Source of the DNA: Lates calcarifer
Lineage: Eukaryota > Chordata > Actinopteri > Centropomidae
Reading direction: 5' to 3'
DNA length: 64,000 nt
Assembly (NCBI RefSeq): GCF_001640805.2
Contig: NC_066842.1
Span: forward strand, 25,795,074-25,859,073
The notes beneath the pieces are model-generated. The model was not told where the DNA came from and made no database searches. It saw nothing but the letters and a program-made list of their open reading frames with translations. This document shows, piece after piece, positions 11,513 through 22,682 of this stretch. A program made the position numbers and the translations under genes. The number at the start of each line of letters is the position of its first letter. The first letter of the stretch is position 1.

Positions 11513-11660
11513 TTAGTTTCCATCACTTTCTCCTCCAACGGTCACGCTCACTCTTCCAGCTCCGGTCGTCTTCTCCTCTGCACTGTTGCTAAAGACCGCG
11601 AGTCAGCGCGGCCGACTGAACGACGTCACAGAAGGGGGGGTCTGGAAAGGTGTGTCCCTC
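11513..11660 (-). promoter_or_regulatory. CpG-containing promoter and first exon (minus strand)
   Basis: A locally GC/CpG-rich patch in AT-rich surroundings (ccgcgagtcagcgcggccg, aacgacgtcac). The minus strand carries a purine-rich leader, ATG GAA ACT AA and a consensus GTAAGT donor. A CRE-like ACGTCA lies about 100 bp upstream of the ATG. Probable transcription start of the unidentified gene; exact start not visible. Confidence 0.5.
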
Positions 11661-12718
11661 CCTCACCTCTGACTACGGATGAGATGATGAAATTATTACA
11701 TAAATACATTACATAAATACATTGAAGAGGAAAATATGCCTCTGATGACGTGAATTTAACAGCTGTTTCAATCTTAGCTTCACTGGAACAGAATCAGACC
11801 TATAAAGAAATAACAGCTCTCAGTAAATGCTTCCAAATGAAACTATTTGCTGTGCAGCGTATCGTTTTTCTTTTACCGTTTGTTTACTTTCAGAAGTAGC
11901 GAGGTTTAAGTTGTTGCTAATAAATAAACACAACATTTCCTGCAGGCGCCCTTTAACATTAAAAGTGTTCCACTGACGAACAGGGCCGATGCTTTTACTT
12001 TGAAGAAACTTACAGGAAATATTTTCACAGTTTAACAGTGGTAATATTATTCAAATAAAACGGGTCTAGTTAACCAGGTATGGACATATTCTGCTGTTAA
12101 ATAAATCATTCGACGATTTTATATTAATTAGGCCTATGCTACAAGACTGCTGAAATGTCCATCAGCCACTTCCCATGTAGAAGATCACAGCAGGTTGGTT
12201 TTAGGTTTAGGTTTAGGAAATCCAGCTGTGCACGTGTACAGTAAGGCTGTGTGGAGGTAAGGTGACTGCAGTGGAGCACATTAACAGAACATATGACAGA
12301 ATCACTGTTAGGCTGCATTTTATCTAGTCAGGAAGAATGGAGCAGTAGATGATGTGGAGAAGTCTATGACTGGATGTAAATCACAGACATGGAGCAATAA
12401 CAAGGCACCTGAAACATAGAGTTAATTTTATTATTTGTGTATCACCACTAAATGACTACAGATATGAACTTTTGATTTGATTTGAGTTAAAAACATTGGT
12501 TGCTTGCCTCTCTTTTTATTGTTTGAGTTTTTATTGCAGTAATTTCATTTTAGATCTCAGCCTGCAGCAGGCACACACTGTTTTCCAAAAGGAAACTGTT
12601 TTGGTGTTTATGTCACCATGTCTCACTGCCACTGCGCTTTTGCTTCTAACAGTGCATTAAAACAATGGAAAGGGAAAAGGCCCACCAGACTGTGTGTGTG
12701 TTTAGACCATCACATTGT
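11661..12718. other. Intergenic, nothing recognised
   Basis: No coding or repeat structure beyond a short 'tttaggtttaggtttagg' run near 12200. Confidence 0.45.
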
Positions 12719-13095
12719 CACCCTCTTAAAATAATTGCCTACGTCATTTTTTCACAAAAATGATTTTTTTCCCTAAATCATCTCCTCATGATGCTGGCCA
12801 CCTCTGGTAAAATTGCCTACATCCTCAGTTAAACAGATCGTGCCATTCTACCCCTTTAGTATAATTGCCTATGTCAAGACTGACTGTGACTTTTTTAGTT
12901 TTAATTTGCCTAAGTTATTTAATTCTCTCATGTTCCATGTTTGACTGACCTAATGGTTTGTATGTCAATAAGCATCTGTTGTTATAACTGTTTTGATTAA
13001 AATTGTTAGTAAATATCATATATTCAACAAGTTCAGTTTTTTGTGTTTCCTGAAAAATCTGAAAAAATGACATGGGCAATTATTTTAAGAGGGTG
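12719..13095. mobile_element. MITE-like non-autonomous element, 377 bp
   Basis: Inverted ends: CACCCTCTTAAAATAATTGCC at the left matches the reverse complement of 'ggcaattattttaagagggtg' at the right, extending through a TACGTCA/CATGTCA block and T/A-rich inner arms. The word ATTGCCTAyrTCA recurs inside near 12810, 12860 and, more diverged, 12905. It has no coding capacity. The superfamily is not assigned because no clear target-site duplication is visible. It abuts the truncated LINE. Confidence 0.7.
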
Positions 13096-13214
13096 GCGAC
13101 ATGTAAAAGCTTTCATCAGGTTGAAACACTGCTCTGTTGTAGTAGAAATGGTCAAGTATTTCAAGAAAATGATGTAGATTATTACTTTGAACTAAATTTT
13201 GTCTCCAGACCAGC

Positions 13215-15414
13215 TGAGGTCTTGTTTTGATGGACCGCAACCTCCTGCCAGAAGGGAGTGTCTTGAAAAGATTGTGACCAGGGTGGGAGGGATTGGCCAT
13301 GATCTTTCCTGCCTGCCTTAGGGTCCTGGAGGTATGCAGTTCCTGGAGAGAAGGCAGGTTACAGTTAATCACCTTCTCAGCAGACCCGATGACACATTGC
13401 AGTCTGCCTCTGTCCTTGGCAGTGGCAGCAGTGTACCAAATGGTGATAGAGGAGGTGAGGATGGACTCAATGATGGAGGTGTAGAAGTGCACCATCATTG
13501 TCCTTGGCAGGTTGAGCCTCTTCAACTGCCGCGGGAAGTACATCCTCTGCTGGGCCTTCTTGGTGAGGGGTGATGATGCGGAAGGACTCCAGTTCCGACT
13601 GGGGAGTCACACAGGATGATGGGGTAGGGTGAAGCTGTGTTCTTCCTGAAGTCTACAACCATCACCACTGTCTTCACGGCATTAAGCTCCAGGTTCTTCT
13701 CACTGCACCATGTGACCAGCTGATCAATCTCCCTCCTGTAGGCAGACTCATCCCCACCAGAGATGAGCCCAGTGAGGGTGGTGTCATCTGCAAACTTCAG
13801 GAGCTTGACAGACTGGTGACTGGAGGCGCAACTGTTGGTGTACAGGAAGAAGAGTAGAGGGGAGAGGACACACAGCCTTGAGGGGAACTGGTGCTGATAG
13901 TCCGAGAGTCAGAGATGTGTTTTCCCAGCTTCACATGCTGCCTCCTGTCTGACAGGAAGTCTGTGATCCACCTGCAGATGGAGTCAGGCACGCTCAGCTG
14001 GGAGAGCTTGTCCTGTGGCAGAGCTGGAATGATGGTGTTGAAGGCTGAAGTCCACGAAAGCTATCCTGGCATAGGTTACTGGGGAGTCCAGATGCTGCAG
14101 CATGAAGTGGAGGGCCATGTTGACTGTGTTGTCTACAGACTTATTGGCTCTCAGGATGGATAGAGTCGCCCCTGTGGTGGGGGAGGAGGGGGCCTCTAAG
14201 GTGTGCAGCTTCAGAGAGGCCCTGACCCCTGCTGTGCTAGCGGAGGGTGAGACGCTGCTGTGGAGGGGCTGGTAGATGTTGTCACAGGGGATGGTGTCAG
14301 AACTATCACACTGTCTTTCACACACTGTTGGCCAGGCGCAAGTCATTCCTGGAGTTGGGGGCTTGCAGTTAGTGATCTGCCTGAGCCCTCTCCAGACAGA
14401 AGCAGAGTCACCTGCTGAGAACTGGTGTTGTATTTTCTCAGAGTACAGGCGTTTAGCTTCTTTCAATGCCTTGCTGAACCTGTACTTTGACTCCTTCAAC
14501 TTTTCTCTGTCCCCACTCCTAAACACTTCCTTCTCCAGCCTTAGCTGTCTGAGTTTGGCTGTGAGCCAGGGTTTGTCATTGTTGTAACTCACCTGGTGCG
14601 TGTTGGTATACAGCAGTCCTCACAGAAGCTGATGTATGAGGTCACTGTATACTCTGTATATTCATCCAGACTGTTGGTGCAGTCCTGAATACATCCCAGT
14701 CTGTGGAGTCCAAGCACGCCTGAGATCCTCCACAGCACCACTGGTCCACTTCTTTGATGTCCTCACAACAGGTTTAGAGCTTTAATTTCTGCCTGTATGA
14801 AGGAATCAGGTGGCCGTGCAGCGCGGGGGACGGTATGATAAGCATTGCTTACCGTGGTGTAAGTGATCCAGAATGTTCTCCTGGTCGGGCATTTAATAAA
14901 CTGTCTATATTTGGTTCTATTAGTTCTGTGTCGAGATCCGCTCTGAAGAGTTGAAAGCCTGCTAGCTGCAGCGCAGAGTCTGGTATCAATCCACACAGCC
15001 AAGTTTCAGTGAAGCACATAACGGAAGATAAAGAAAGGTCTCTGTTTTTCCCCACCAGCAGCTGGGGTTCATCCACTTTGTTGCTGAGTGCCCGCATGTT
15101 GGAGAGAAATATTCCAGGTAACGGTGTGCGATATCCGCGTTGGCGGAGACGCAGAAGCACACTGGCGCGTTTCCCTCTCCTCCGGCGTTTCACATGTGTG
15201 CAAAGGTGAGGGCACCTTTGACCAGAATGTCCAGTAATTCCACAGATGTAACAATGAAAGTGGGTAATAAATCCGCAGGGATAGTGGCCCTGATGTCCAT
15301 GAGCTCTCTTCTAGTGAAAGAGCAACCAGTACTTCCACACAACAACGAATTAACAAACACAATAACAAAACACAACACGCACCAACACACCAAGGCAGCC
15401 ATTCGCGGTGTCAT
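13215..15414 (-). mobile_element. L2-type non-LTR retrotransposon, truncated and rearranged
   Basis: A minus-strand LINE with apurinic endonuclease and reverse transcriptase parts. From 15414: an N-terminal leader (CSFTRRELMDIRATIPADLL), then the endonuclease start (GIFLSNMRALSNKVDE, MCFTETWLCGLIPDS, 15110-14990). A deletion follows within the endonuclease to KYRQFIKCPTR (about 14915). The linker (YNNDKPWLTAKLRQLRLEKE, 14590) and RT palm (FVDFS near 14060, TISTSSPQGCV near 13880) come next, with the thumb/C-terminal part (MMVHFYTSIIESILTSSITI to LPSGRRLRSIKT) at 13500-13220. A large part before the RT palm is missing, several frames are used, and similarity stops at about 13215 near the MITE. 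Not active. It resembles the fish L2/Maui group. Confidence 0.88.
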
Positions 15415-15958
15415 CTTGCACTATATCTTTCTAAAGTGTCATTACTCCTGTTTCATGTGCAATCAAGTCCCAGTTCAGCACTAAATCACATGGTTTAAAA
15501 GGTACCTAAGCCAGGTGTTTATTATATTTTTTCACTCTGTACATAAACCGGCTTCACTTGTCTACATACACACTCAGCACCGGGGGAGGGAGTGGCTGTG
15601 ATGAAGATTGATAGGCTTGGTTCAGGCCACATTAACTACTAATCAACTTAGGTTTCCTGGCACAGAATTCTATACATCATTATGTGCCAAAAATGTTCTG
15701 CAGACTACGTCTGTTGCTGTTTACAACCTGGACACAAACACATAGATACAGAGAGAGCGCAGTGCATATGTGCATAATAATAAATGTGAAGAAACAAAAC
15801 AAAAAACATCCACAAAAAATCCACACAGGTCACTGAAAGAATCAGTGGTCATCTGAACTTGAACACCTGTTAGACAGTCCTCTCAAACATCATCTAAAAA
15901 GAAAATGAGGAAATATCTTTCAGTAGAATGCTGCTCATGCCTCCAGTGAGCACCTTAC
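15415..15958. other. Intergenic, no gene recognised
   Basis: Only short random frames. A minus-strand acceptor-like 'cattttctttttag' occurs near 15895, just 3' of the candidate exon at 15959-16160, and could belong to the same transcript. Confidence 0.35.
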
Positions 15959-16160
15959 ACACTTTCTGTTGCCTTTGTCTTTAATTTGACACCAGTTGTT
16001 GGTCACATCAGCTTTATGTTCACAGGAGAACAAAGAGCACCATCCCGTCTGTGAAACATAGGACAGAACAGTGTTACAGGACTGCTCTGCTGTGTTTGGC
16101 ACAGGGAGCCTTGAGTCTGTGCAGGGAACAATGAAATCATAGTGAAACATACTGTCTAAT
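15959..16160 (-). CDS. Candidate cysteine-rich exon, unidentified
   Basis: On the minus strand a strong acceptor ('gaattcttcttcctcag') opens a 202-nt block that stays open and ends at a GTAAGG donor after NRKC. It includes PCTDSRLPVPNTAEQSC, GWCSLFSCEHKADV and NNWC: seven cysteines in about 67 residues, suggesting a small disulphide-rich extracellular module. I cannot assign it to a family. No connected upstream exon was found, so it may be an isolated relic. Coding status is inferred from site quality and composition only. Confidence 0.3.
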
Positions 16161-17280
16161 CTGAGGAAGAAGAATTCAGTCTTTGGTTGATGTGGTTTAA
16201 AAGGGTCACAATACAAAAAGGTTAAAAGCCAGTGAATGAGTTTTTGTTCTCACCACAGTTCCCATGGGCTTTAGTTATAAATGGATTTTGAATACCATAA
16301 CAAAACAAATACTGGATAATAAAAGTGATTCCTGTCATTATTATTTTTCTATCCAAACATCATTGTGTTTATCAAATCCCTTTAAATCAAGTCATTTTTT
16401 TAGTGCACCTATCACAAACCACTGCTACATACACCATTCATATATCAGTTTACCCAGTGTCCTGTGTTTTCACCAAATATGCAGAAATGTTCATTCTTCA
16501 TGAGATATTCCTGAAAAACAACACTTTTTATTTGTATCTCCTCCCACAGTTTTAATGCTAAAGTCTCTCATATCAGCTAAGTCTTAGAGAGATGGCTGCT
16601 ATGACTTCTTATTCTCATACTTTTTGAATAACTAAGTTTTCATTTATTGTGTATAACACGAAAGGTGAATGGGTTTCCATGGTTATAGTCATCCAAAAAT
16701 CATACCAACAGCTCCAGTGCTCACAATAACAACACGTTTCTGAAGTGAGACATTCGTATTTAAAATATTGACAGTGTGTCCATCCCTCTTTGCCATTCAT
16801 CCTCTAAAACTGTGGTTCTTTTCCTCTGCCTGTTGAATGTTCAACCCAAACAATGAGATTATTTCTGCATATTTAATACATAAACACATAGAAGTAGTGT
16901 AACACACAGAGAAAAATATTTATTTTATGTTTATCATGAGTGTGTTGCAGTCAAACTAAAAAAACTGAAATCCCACAGACAAAACATTTCCAATCCTGCA
17001 GATGATAGCGTCATCCTGGGCTTCACTGACGAGATGGCTGGCCTCTGAAGTGCTGCTCTCATCTAAACTCTTCAACATCTCTGCAGCTTCGCTTTTACCA
17101 ACCATAAATAAATACACACAGTCTCATGAGGCTTGTGTGTGTGTGTATACGAACACTGGCCGGAGTACTTGTACACGGCAGCAGGATTACCACCCCCAGA
17201 CTGGGACCACCCTGACTTTATCACTTAATCCCGGAGGAAGTGGAACTGCATCACAGCTTCACTTAAAACCACGACCTTCT
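16161..17280. other. Unassigned, weak coding-like stretches only
   Basis: A minus-strand ATG frame at about 17104-16934 (MVGKSEAAEMLKSLDESS...) has a coding-like composition but no splice support. Nothing else stands out. Confidence 0.3.
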
Positions 17281-17282
17281 CT

Positions 17283-17286
<4 letters not shown>

Positions 17287-17314
<28 letters not shown>
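17287..17314. repeat. (CA)n microsatellite
   Basis: A continuous CA run of about 14 units; looser CA clusters continue to about 17384. Confidence 0.9.
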
Positions 17315-17316
<2 letters not shown>

Positions 17317-17844
17317 CTATGGCAAACCAGGAATTGTGTTGCAATTGAGTTTCACACACACACATATGCAAACATACACACACTTAATTTGAGCACATCA
17401 GCTAAAACAAACCAGTTAAGATTTATACTGCACAGCTGGTCCTCTACAAATCCAACGTCCAACTGACTGTGAATATATCATAGTTATGTTAGTGTGTGCA
17501 GAGTGTTATATCAGTATCAGTGAATGTCTACTGTAAAATATGTTAGTGAACCTTATATTGGATATTGTTGGTTATTGATGATGATGAACTAGAGATGATT
17601 TTATAATTCATATATATGATGCATATGTCTGTTATTGCAACTAGTCACCACAAATAGAAAACACAACAAAGAGAAAGGATTACAGAAGGAGAATTAAACA
17701 TTTATGGAGGAACATGAAATATATGAGACACAAACTGTCATGTATACAGGTGATGAAGTGTTCCACCCAGCACTGCAATTACTCTGCTGACTCAATGTAT
17801 GAACATTGAACTTGAACATTTGTCACACAGACTGTGTATGACAA

Positions 17845-18137
17845 GGACAAACAATAGAATAGAATGCCTCTATTGTCATTACATTGAAAACATATTGAGG
17901 ACATATATTAAGATATTATTACTATTAAGATGGTGGAGGTGGAGGCAGTGGGATAGGGGGCCGAGAATTGAGTTCTTGGACAGCTGAGGGGTAAAAGCTG
18001 CTCCTCAGTCTGGCGTGCCGCTTCAGGGCCCTGTAGCACCTTCCAGAGGGTAGCAATGTAAAGACATAATGGAAAGGGCGAGTATTGTCCACAATAGTTC
18101 TACTCATAGGAAAAACCAAAGAGGAGTCTGTCAGCAT
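17845..18137 (-). mobile_element. LINE 3' end relic
   Basis: Minus-strand translation near 18110-17960 gives RTIVDN, LLPSGRCYRALKRHARLRSS and FYPSAVQELN, matching in pattern the C-terminal end of fish L2/Rex-like reverse transcriptases. It is followed by a tail whose plus strand reads aatagaatagaatgcctcta, typical of the 3' ends of such LINEs. Only this terminal piece remains. Confidence 0.55.
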
Positions 18138-19180
18138 GGAAGTTCAATCCTGACCTTTGGGACCTTTGGGTACAGTGGAACAAAATAATTTCAGAACTGA
18201 ACCTGCTGCACCACCTTCATGAATACAGACCATGAAATGTAAATTAAAGCTCTGACAGCTGGTGACTGGACTTTAGAGCTCAGATTGTTTTGTTACACAG
18301 GAACCTTTTTTACAAATGTGGAACTTTTCCTAAATTTCCACACAGCTGATTTTTTAGGCAGCCAGGATGTGGGATGTTGAAGCTCAGTAACAGCCTTGAT
18401 TTTACTCATGTCCAATAAAATAATTAAAATCATAAAAAATTACATGTGCACATAAATGCACCCTGGATGTGCAGACTTCAGTATGTTCATTATGATGCAA
18501 AGTGACTAACATGTTGCATAACTATGTCATGTGTGTTGAGGTCTGCTATTAATTAGATGGAGGAGGGTGTTCATGGTGTGACACTGCTGACTGGCCTTTC
18601 ACAACTCATTACATGGTGTCCAATCAGAGCGCAGCTAGCGTGACTGCTGTTTATTTATACACAGGGCTGGAAATGGCAGAGTGCAGGCAGCTGGGACAGA
18701 AACTCAAACACTGTAACAGTCCAGCACATTGTACTGCTGCAGAGGGTCCCAATCTGCACCCTGCCCTTATTGACACACACACACACACACACACCTGAAC
18801 AGAAAAAAGCATGAGTGTGCAGTATTTTTAAAAAGGTACTTTCTTTTTGCTGTCTGAACTGATTACATTTACTGCTGAAACAATGTTTCCCCCAAAGATC
18901 AATAAGGTTTTGTTGTTTTATAATCACATTTTCTTTCACCTTTTTCTCTTTTGAATTTTATTGTTTCTTGTTTGTCTTTCAGAGGTGTTTCCATCACGAC
19001 AGAAATATAATTCTAGAGGAAAAAAATTTTTTTTTTTTTCATTTTTTCATAAACAAAAGGAGGTGTCGGCTGCCAAATCTCAAAATATGTTGTTAGCAGC
19101 TTCAGATAAAAATACTCTTAGACACTTCCTGACATGTTAAGGACAAACACAACACACAAGTCCAAGAAGAGTTCACAAGT
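18138..19180. other. Intergenic; (CA)n at 18773-18793
   Basis: A short CA microsatellite and a T-run near 19028-19040; otherwise nothing recognised. Confidence 0.45.
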
Positions 19181-22100
19181 GACATCAAAAAATAAATTTA
19201 TTACAATATAAGCAACTTGATTCAACATTACAACAACATGTCCATGCTAACATAATATCATACAGGCTAAATTCTACACAACTTAGCAGTTGCTTCCAAA
19301 ATACTTCATTTGCTATCAGGTGACTTTTAGTGGTGTCGCCATCTGAGCACACTTTGAAAATGTTTGGAAAGTCACAGCAGCTGAACCAAACTAATCTCAG
19401 TCCAAAAAAAGTTTGCATACTGTGTTTTCAGTTACACATTTCAGTTTTACAATAGAACACATTTAAATGTCAGTACTTAAGAAAGCTATCAATGCTAGGA
19501 TGATAAGCTAACATGCAGTATGTTACTGTTTGATACATATTCAGCAGGTCCCACTGTGGTAATAATATTGATAATGCCACTAGCACTACTTCAGTGGTGA
19601 GAAAATGTTGTTGCCACAAAGTTAATAACAAGTCATCTCAGACCATTTTAATAGTCAATTAGTTATTTTTCCAAAGGAAGTGACGATGGTGAAGTCAGGG
19701 TCAGTGCATCTACTGATCAATAAGCATGCTCACCTGAGATAGCTCCAGAATAAAAAGGCTAGCTACACTGAGTTCATAGTCTTTATTCATTGAATGGCTC
19801 CACTGACTGTTCATCTTACTCTGAAAAATGTTGGCTGCTATCACCCAACACTGCTGAAATGTTAGCATGGAATTGCAAGACTAATCAACAACTGCAGCTC
19901 TACAGAAACTTCATGCCCTCCTTTAATAATTAATTTCATTTGGTTGGTCCTTTACTCAAAATGATTATATAAAAATGAGTAAAAAAAAAACAAAACAAAC
20001 ATAGACAACAAGACAAACTTCCATCAAGATTCCATGAAGGATATGCTCAATGTAAAGAGTGAGTGTGCACTGGCCATGCAAAACGAATATAAAAGGCGTC
20101 AATGTAACATTAATCAGATTACAGATTACAGTGTAGAGATGCTGAGACTAAATGTAGTGCAAATGGCTCATGCTGAGCTAATAAGTTCAATATACAGGTC
20201 AATACTTCAACCAACAGAGATGGAGGCTCAAAGCGTTAAAGCTGCAACATGGTCAGGTTAAAGGGCACATCGGGAACAACACAGGGATTCAAAGTCATTT
20301 AGATATTCTGCATGAAGCCAAAGAATATGTTTCAAAGTTTTAGAAATAGACTGAGAGCACATGCAAAGACACCTGACAGAATTAACAGTCAATTACAAAA
20401 AGGTTTGCAGGGCTTTCCATATAATGTGTATGATTAGACTGCATGTAGCTGAGGACATCTCACTTAGCTGTGAAGGAACGATGTAGGTTTACACCGGAGA
20501 TTATTTGTCAACACTATATGCAAACACTAAATGAGCACATCACACAGACGTGGGATGTGTGTGGGCACTTCAGGGTCAAAACTACAGATTGACATTTATG
20601 TTTCTGATGGACACAATGTTCACAAAGCACTGTTACATCTACAGTTTTTACATTTGATTTTAAGACCCACAATTCACAACAAGACATGATTAACTCTTAC
20701 AATAGAGATATATGTACAGTGTTTACAAAACAACTTCATCAACACAATAGATTAAAACAAACGATCAATGTGAAATGGGATTCAACCTGCTACAAAGAGC
20801 ACCATCCTGGCACTCACATATAGAAAACCATATCTCAATACATTTTAAAAAGCACACTGATATATTCTTGAAACAGATTTTTGGATTCTCTCATTGAGAA
20901 GTGCTTTGACTGAAGACACGGTGCTACCCCACAGTGGTAAGATAAAGTAATACAGTCAGGGAATGTCACCACACAGTTCAATCACTCAGTCTACATTTGT
21001 TTAATGCTGTTTCCACATGCTGAATAGATAAACAGAAAAACAAACATACTGCAGGATATAAAGGAGTGTGTACGCTGGGCCAGTGTTTTATCCAGTCAAC
21101 ATGTACAGCTCCACTAACTGAAAATAAGATATGATAGATAGCAATACAATTAATTTTATTTGTATGCAGCAGTTGTGAATCTATCAAGGAATAAGTGTGA
21201 TTGATCTTCACAGGCTCTGCATTAGTGTTTAGTCAGATAATCAAGGGAGCCATCAGAGGAGAAAGATGAGTGTATTAACTTTCATGGAAGGCACTTTGGA
21301 TGGATATTGTTCCTCAGGGTAAAGTTCCTAATTAAAATCAAAATGAAAACATAAAATTATCACTAGACTGTAAATGTGTGCCAGGGTGAAAGGAGCAAAA
21401 ATGGAATTGAAATAGGTATCAACATTTTTCTAAGTAAGCAGAAGGAAATGCAGAGTGTGAAATGAGACAACTGACACCACGGTTTAATACAAAGCCAGCT
21501 GGCAGTTAGCTTAGCTTAGCATAATGACTGGAAGCAGGGGAAAACAGTTAGCCTAACTAACACGTCAGATCTAATTGGTTTAATCCACTCAAACACTGAA
21601 GAGTAAACATGACAAGGTTTTGTTTTACATTCAAACAATCCAAAACACACTGCCATTTTTACACTTCACTTTTTGTGTGGATTAAACAAACAACAACATG
21701 TTTATCAGTGAGCTTTAAGAAGAAGAAGTTTTCTGTTTTCCCCCATTTCTTTATGCTAAGCTCAGACAGCTGTCTCTTCCTTTAAGGCAAAGGCATGGAG
21801 GGGTATTATTTCTTCCGATTTTAAATTGCCATCAATAAAGTTCCATCTTAAATTATGTTAAAGCTGTGTTTTTTGTTTGTACTGCTCCATAGGATATATC
21901 AATGTCACAGAAAGCACAGATGAGTATTCAGTAATCAACTTCAGTGACAGTGTAATGTGAAACTGACCAGACGCCTCCTGAACAGATTAAAACACTGTGA
22001 GCCTTGTATTATTATACCTGTCTACTCTGAGCTGTGTGTAGATGTTTATAGAAAATGCAACAAGGCAGGATGATGCGGTACAGTGCTTCAACAGATGTGT

Positions 22101-22535
22101 TAGACTAACATAAATATGGTTACCAGGGAAACACAGACTAAAACAGAATATAGGATGTATAATGTACATATAATGTATATAAATCCAAAGTGTCTGACAC
22201 TGAGGCTGTTTAGGTTTATACTTGATGGTTTCACTTCACACTGGTATTTTCTGTAGAGCAGGTCAAAGACAGAGGAAAGGATGCACCATCTGATGATATG
22301 GTATTATTGCTGATACAGGACAGGGTTCAGAGGAGCACTACCAAGCTGGATAAACAGTGTTTGCTACAACTATGGCACAGTTCAGAGGATTATACTGTTT
22401 GTCAGCAGCGAACCACACAAATACAACAACAGTCAAATGAAGAGCCGGTCACTATAATGAGTTCAGAAAGTTCTGATGTCTGTGTACTGTCAGTCTGTCA
22501 TGTGGAGACTGAAATGAAAACCATCGCCCTCAAAC
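19180..22535 (-). other. kiaa0513: Probable 3' UTR of kiaa0513
   Basis: Downstream of the kiaa0513 stop codon there is no further gene on the minus strand until an AATAAA signal (plus-strand tttatt at 19197-19202) followed by a GT-rich stretch. A long 3' UTR ending near 19180 is the simplest reading. Nearer poly(A) sites may also be used. The region carries no conserved coding frame. Confidence 0.4.
21490..21800. repeat. Dispersed teleost repeat copy (partial)
   Basis: Contains 'agttagcttagcttagcat' and 'actggaagcaggggaaaac', words of a repeat common in fish genomes as I recall it. A second copy with matching words lies at 30630-30990. Class not assigned. Confidence 0.45.
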
Positions 22536-22613
22536 TCACTCTGCCGCCATTTTCTCTATGTGGTCACTCAGCAGCTTGTACTGTTCTGCAAATGGGTGAA
22601 ACACACACAAACA

Positions 22614-22682
<69 letters not shown>

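Larger units (their letters stand above)
5879..11523 (-). pseudogene. Unidentified minus-strand gene with small acidic exons (partly decayed)
   Basis: Assembled by splice logic; no homologue recognised. The start exon 11523-11513 reads ATG GAA ACT AA, followed by a perfect GTAAGT donor. Exon 10788-10758 follows a 'ttgtccag' acceptor and continues in frame as METKRTEYEKYQTQ, ending at a GTAATA donor. Exon 8739-8665 (75 nt, phase 1-1) encodes a Ser/Asp-rich stretch (DSDSSADTYIPESSGSDASD). Exon 8367-8176 after 'attttcag' encodes a related acidic stretch (CIESTGDDYTPSEAV) and ends in TGA. Further 3' are three homologous mini-exons at 6835-6764, 6470-6405 and 5934-5879; at least two are dead. A Tc1 element and a minisatellite occupy introns. 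The link between the phase-0 exon 2 and the phase-1 exon at 8739 is missing, so an exon is unseen or the model is incomplete. Gene or relic is undecided; existence is fairly likely, structure tentative. Confidence 0.4.

Noticed and set aside
12197..12220. Telomere-like TTTAGG run
   Set aside because: Only about three units of TTTAGG; vertebrate telomeres use TTAGGG, so this is chance.
16934..17104. Minus-strand 56-codon frame with coding-like composition
   Set aside because: No splice sites, no homologue recognised, and surrounded by unassigned DNA; too weak to call.
17002..17466. Long plus-strand open frame over a CA microsatellite
   Set aside because: The length comes from the stop-free CA repeat; composition and splice sites do not support a gene.
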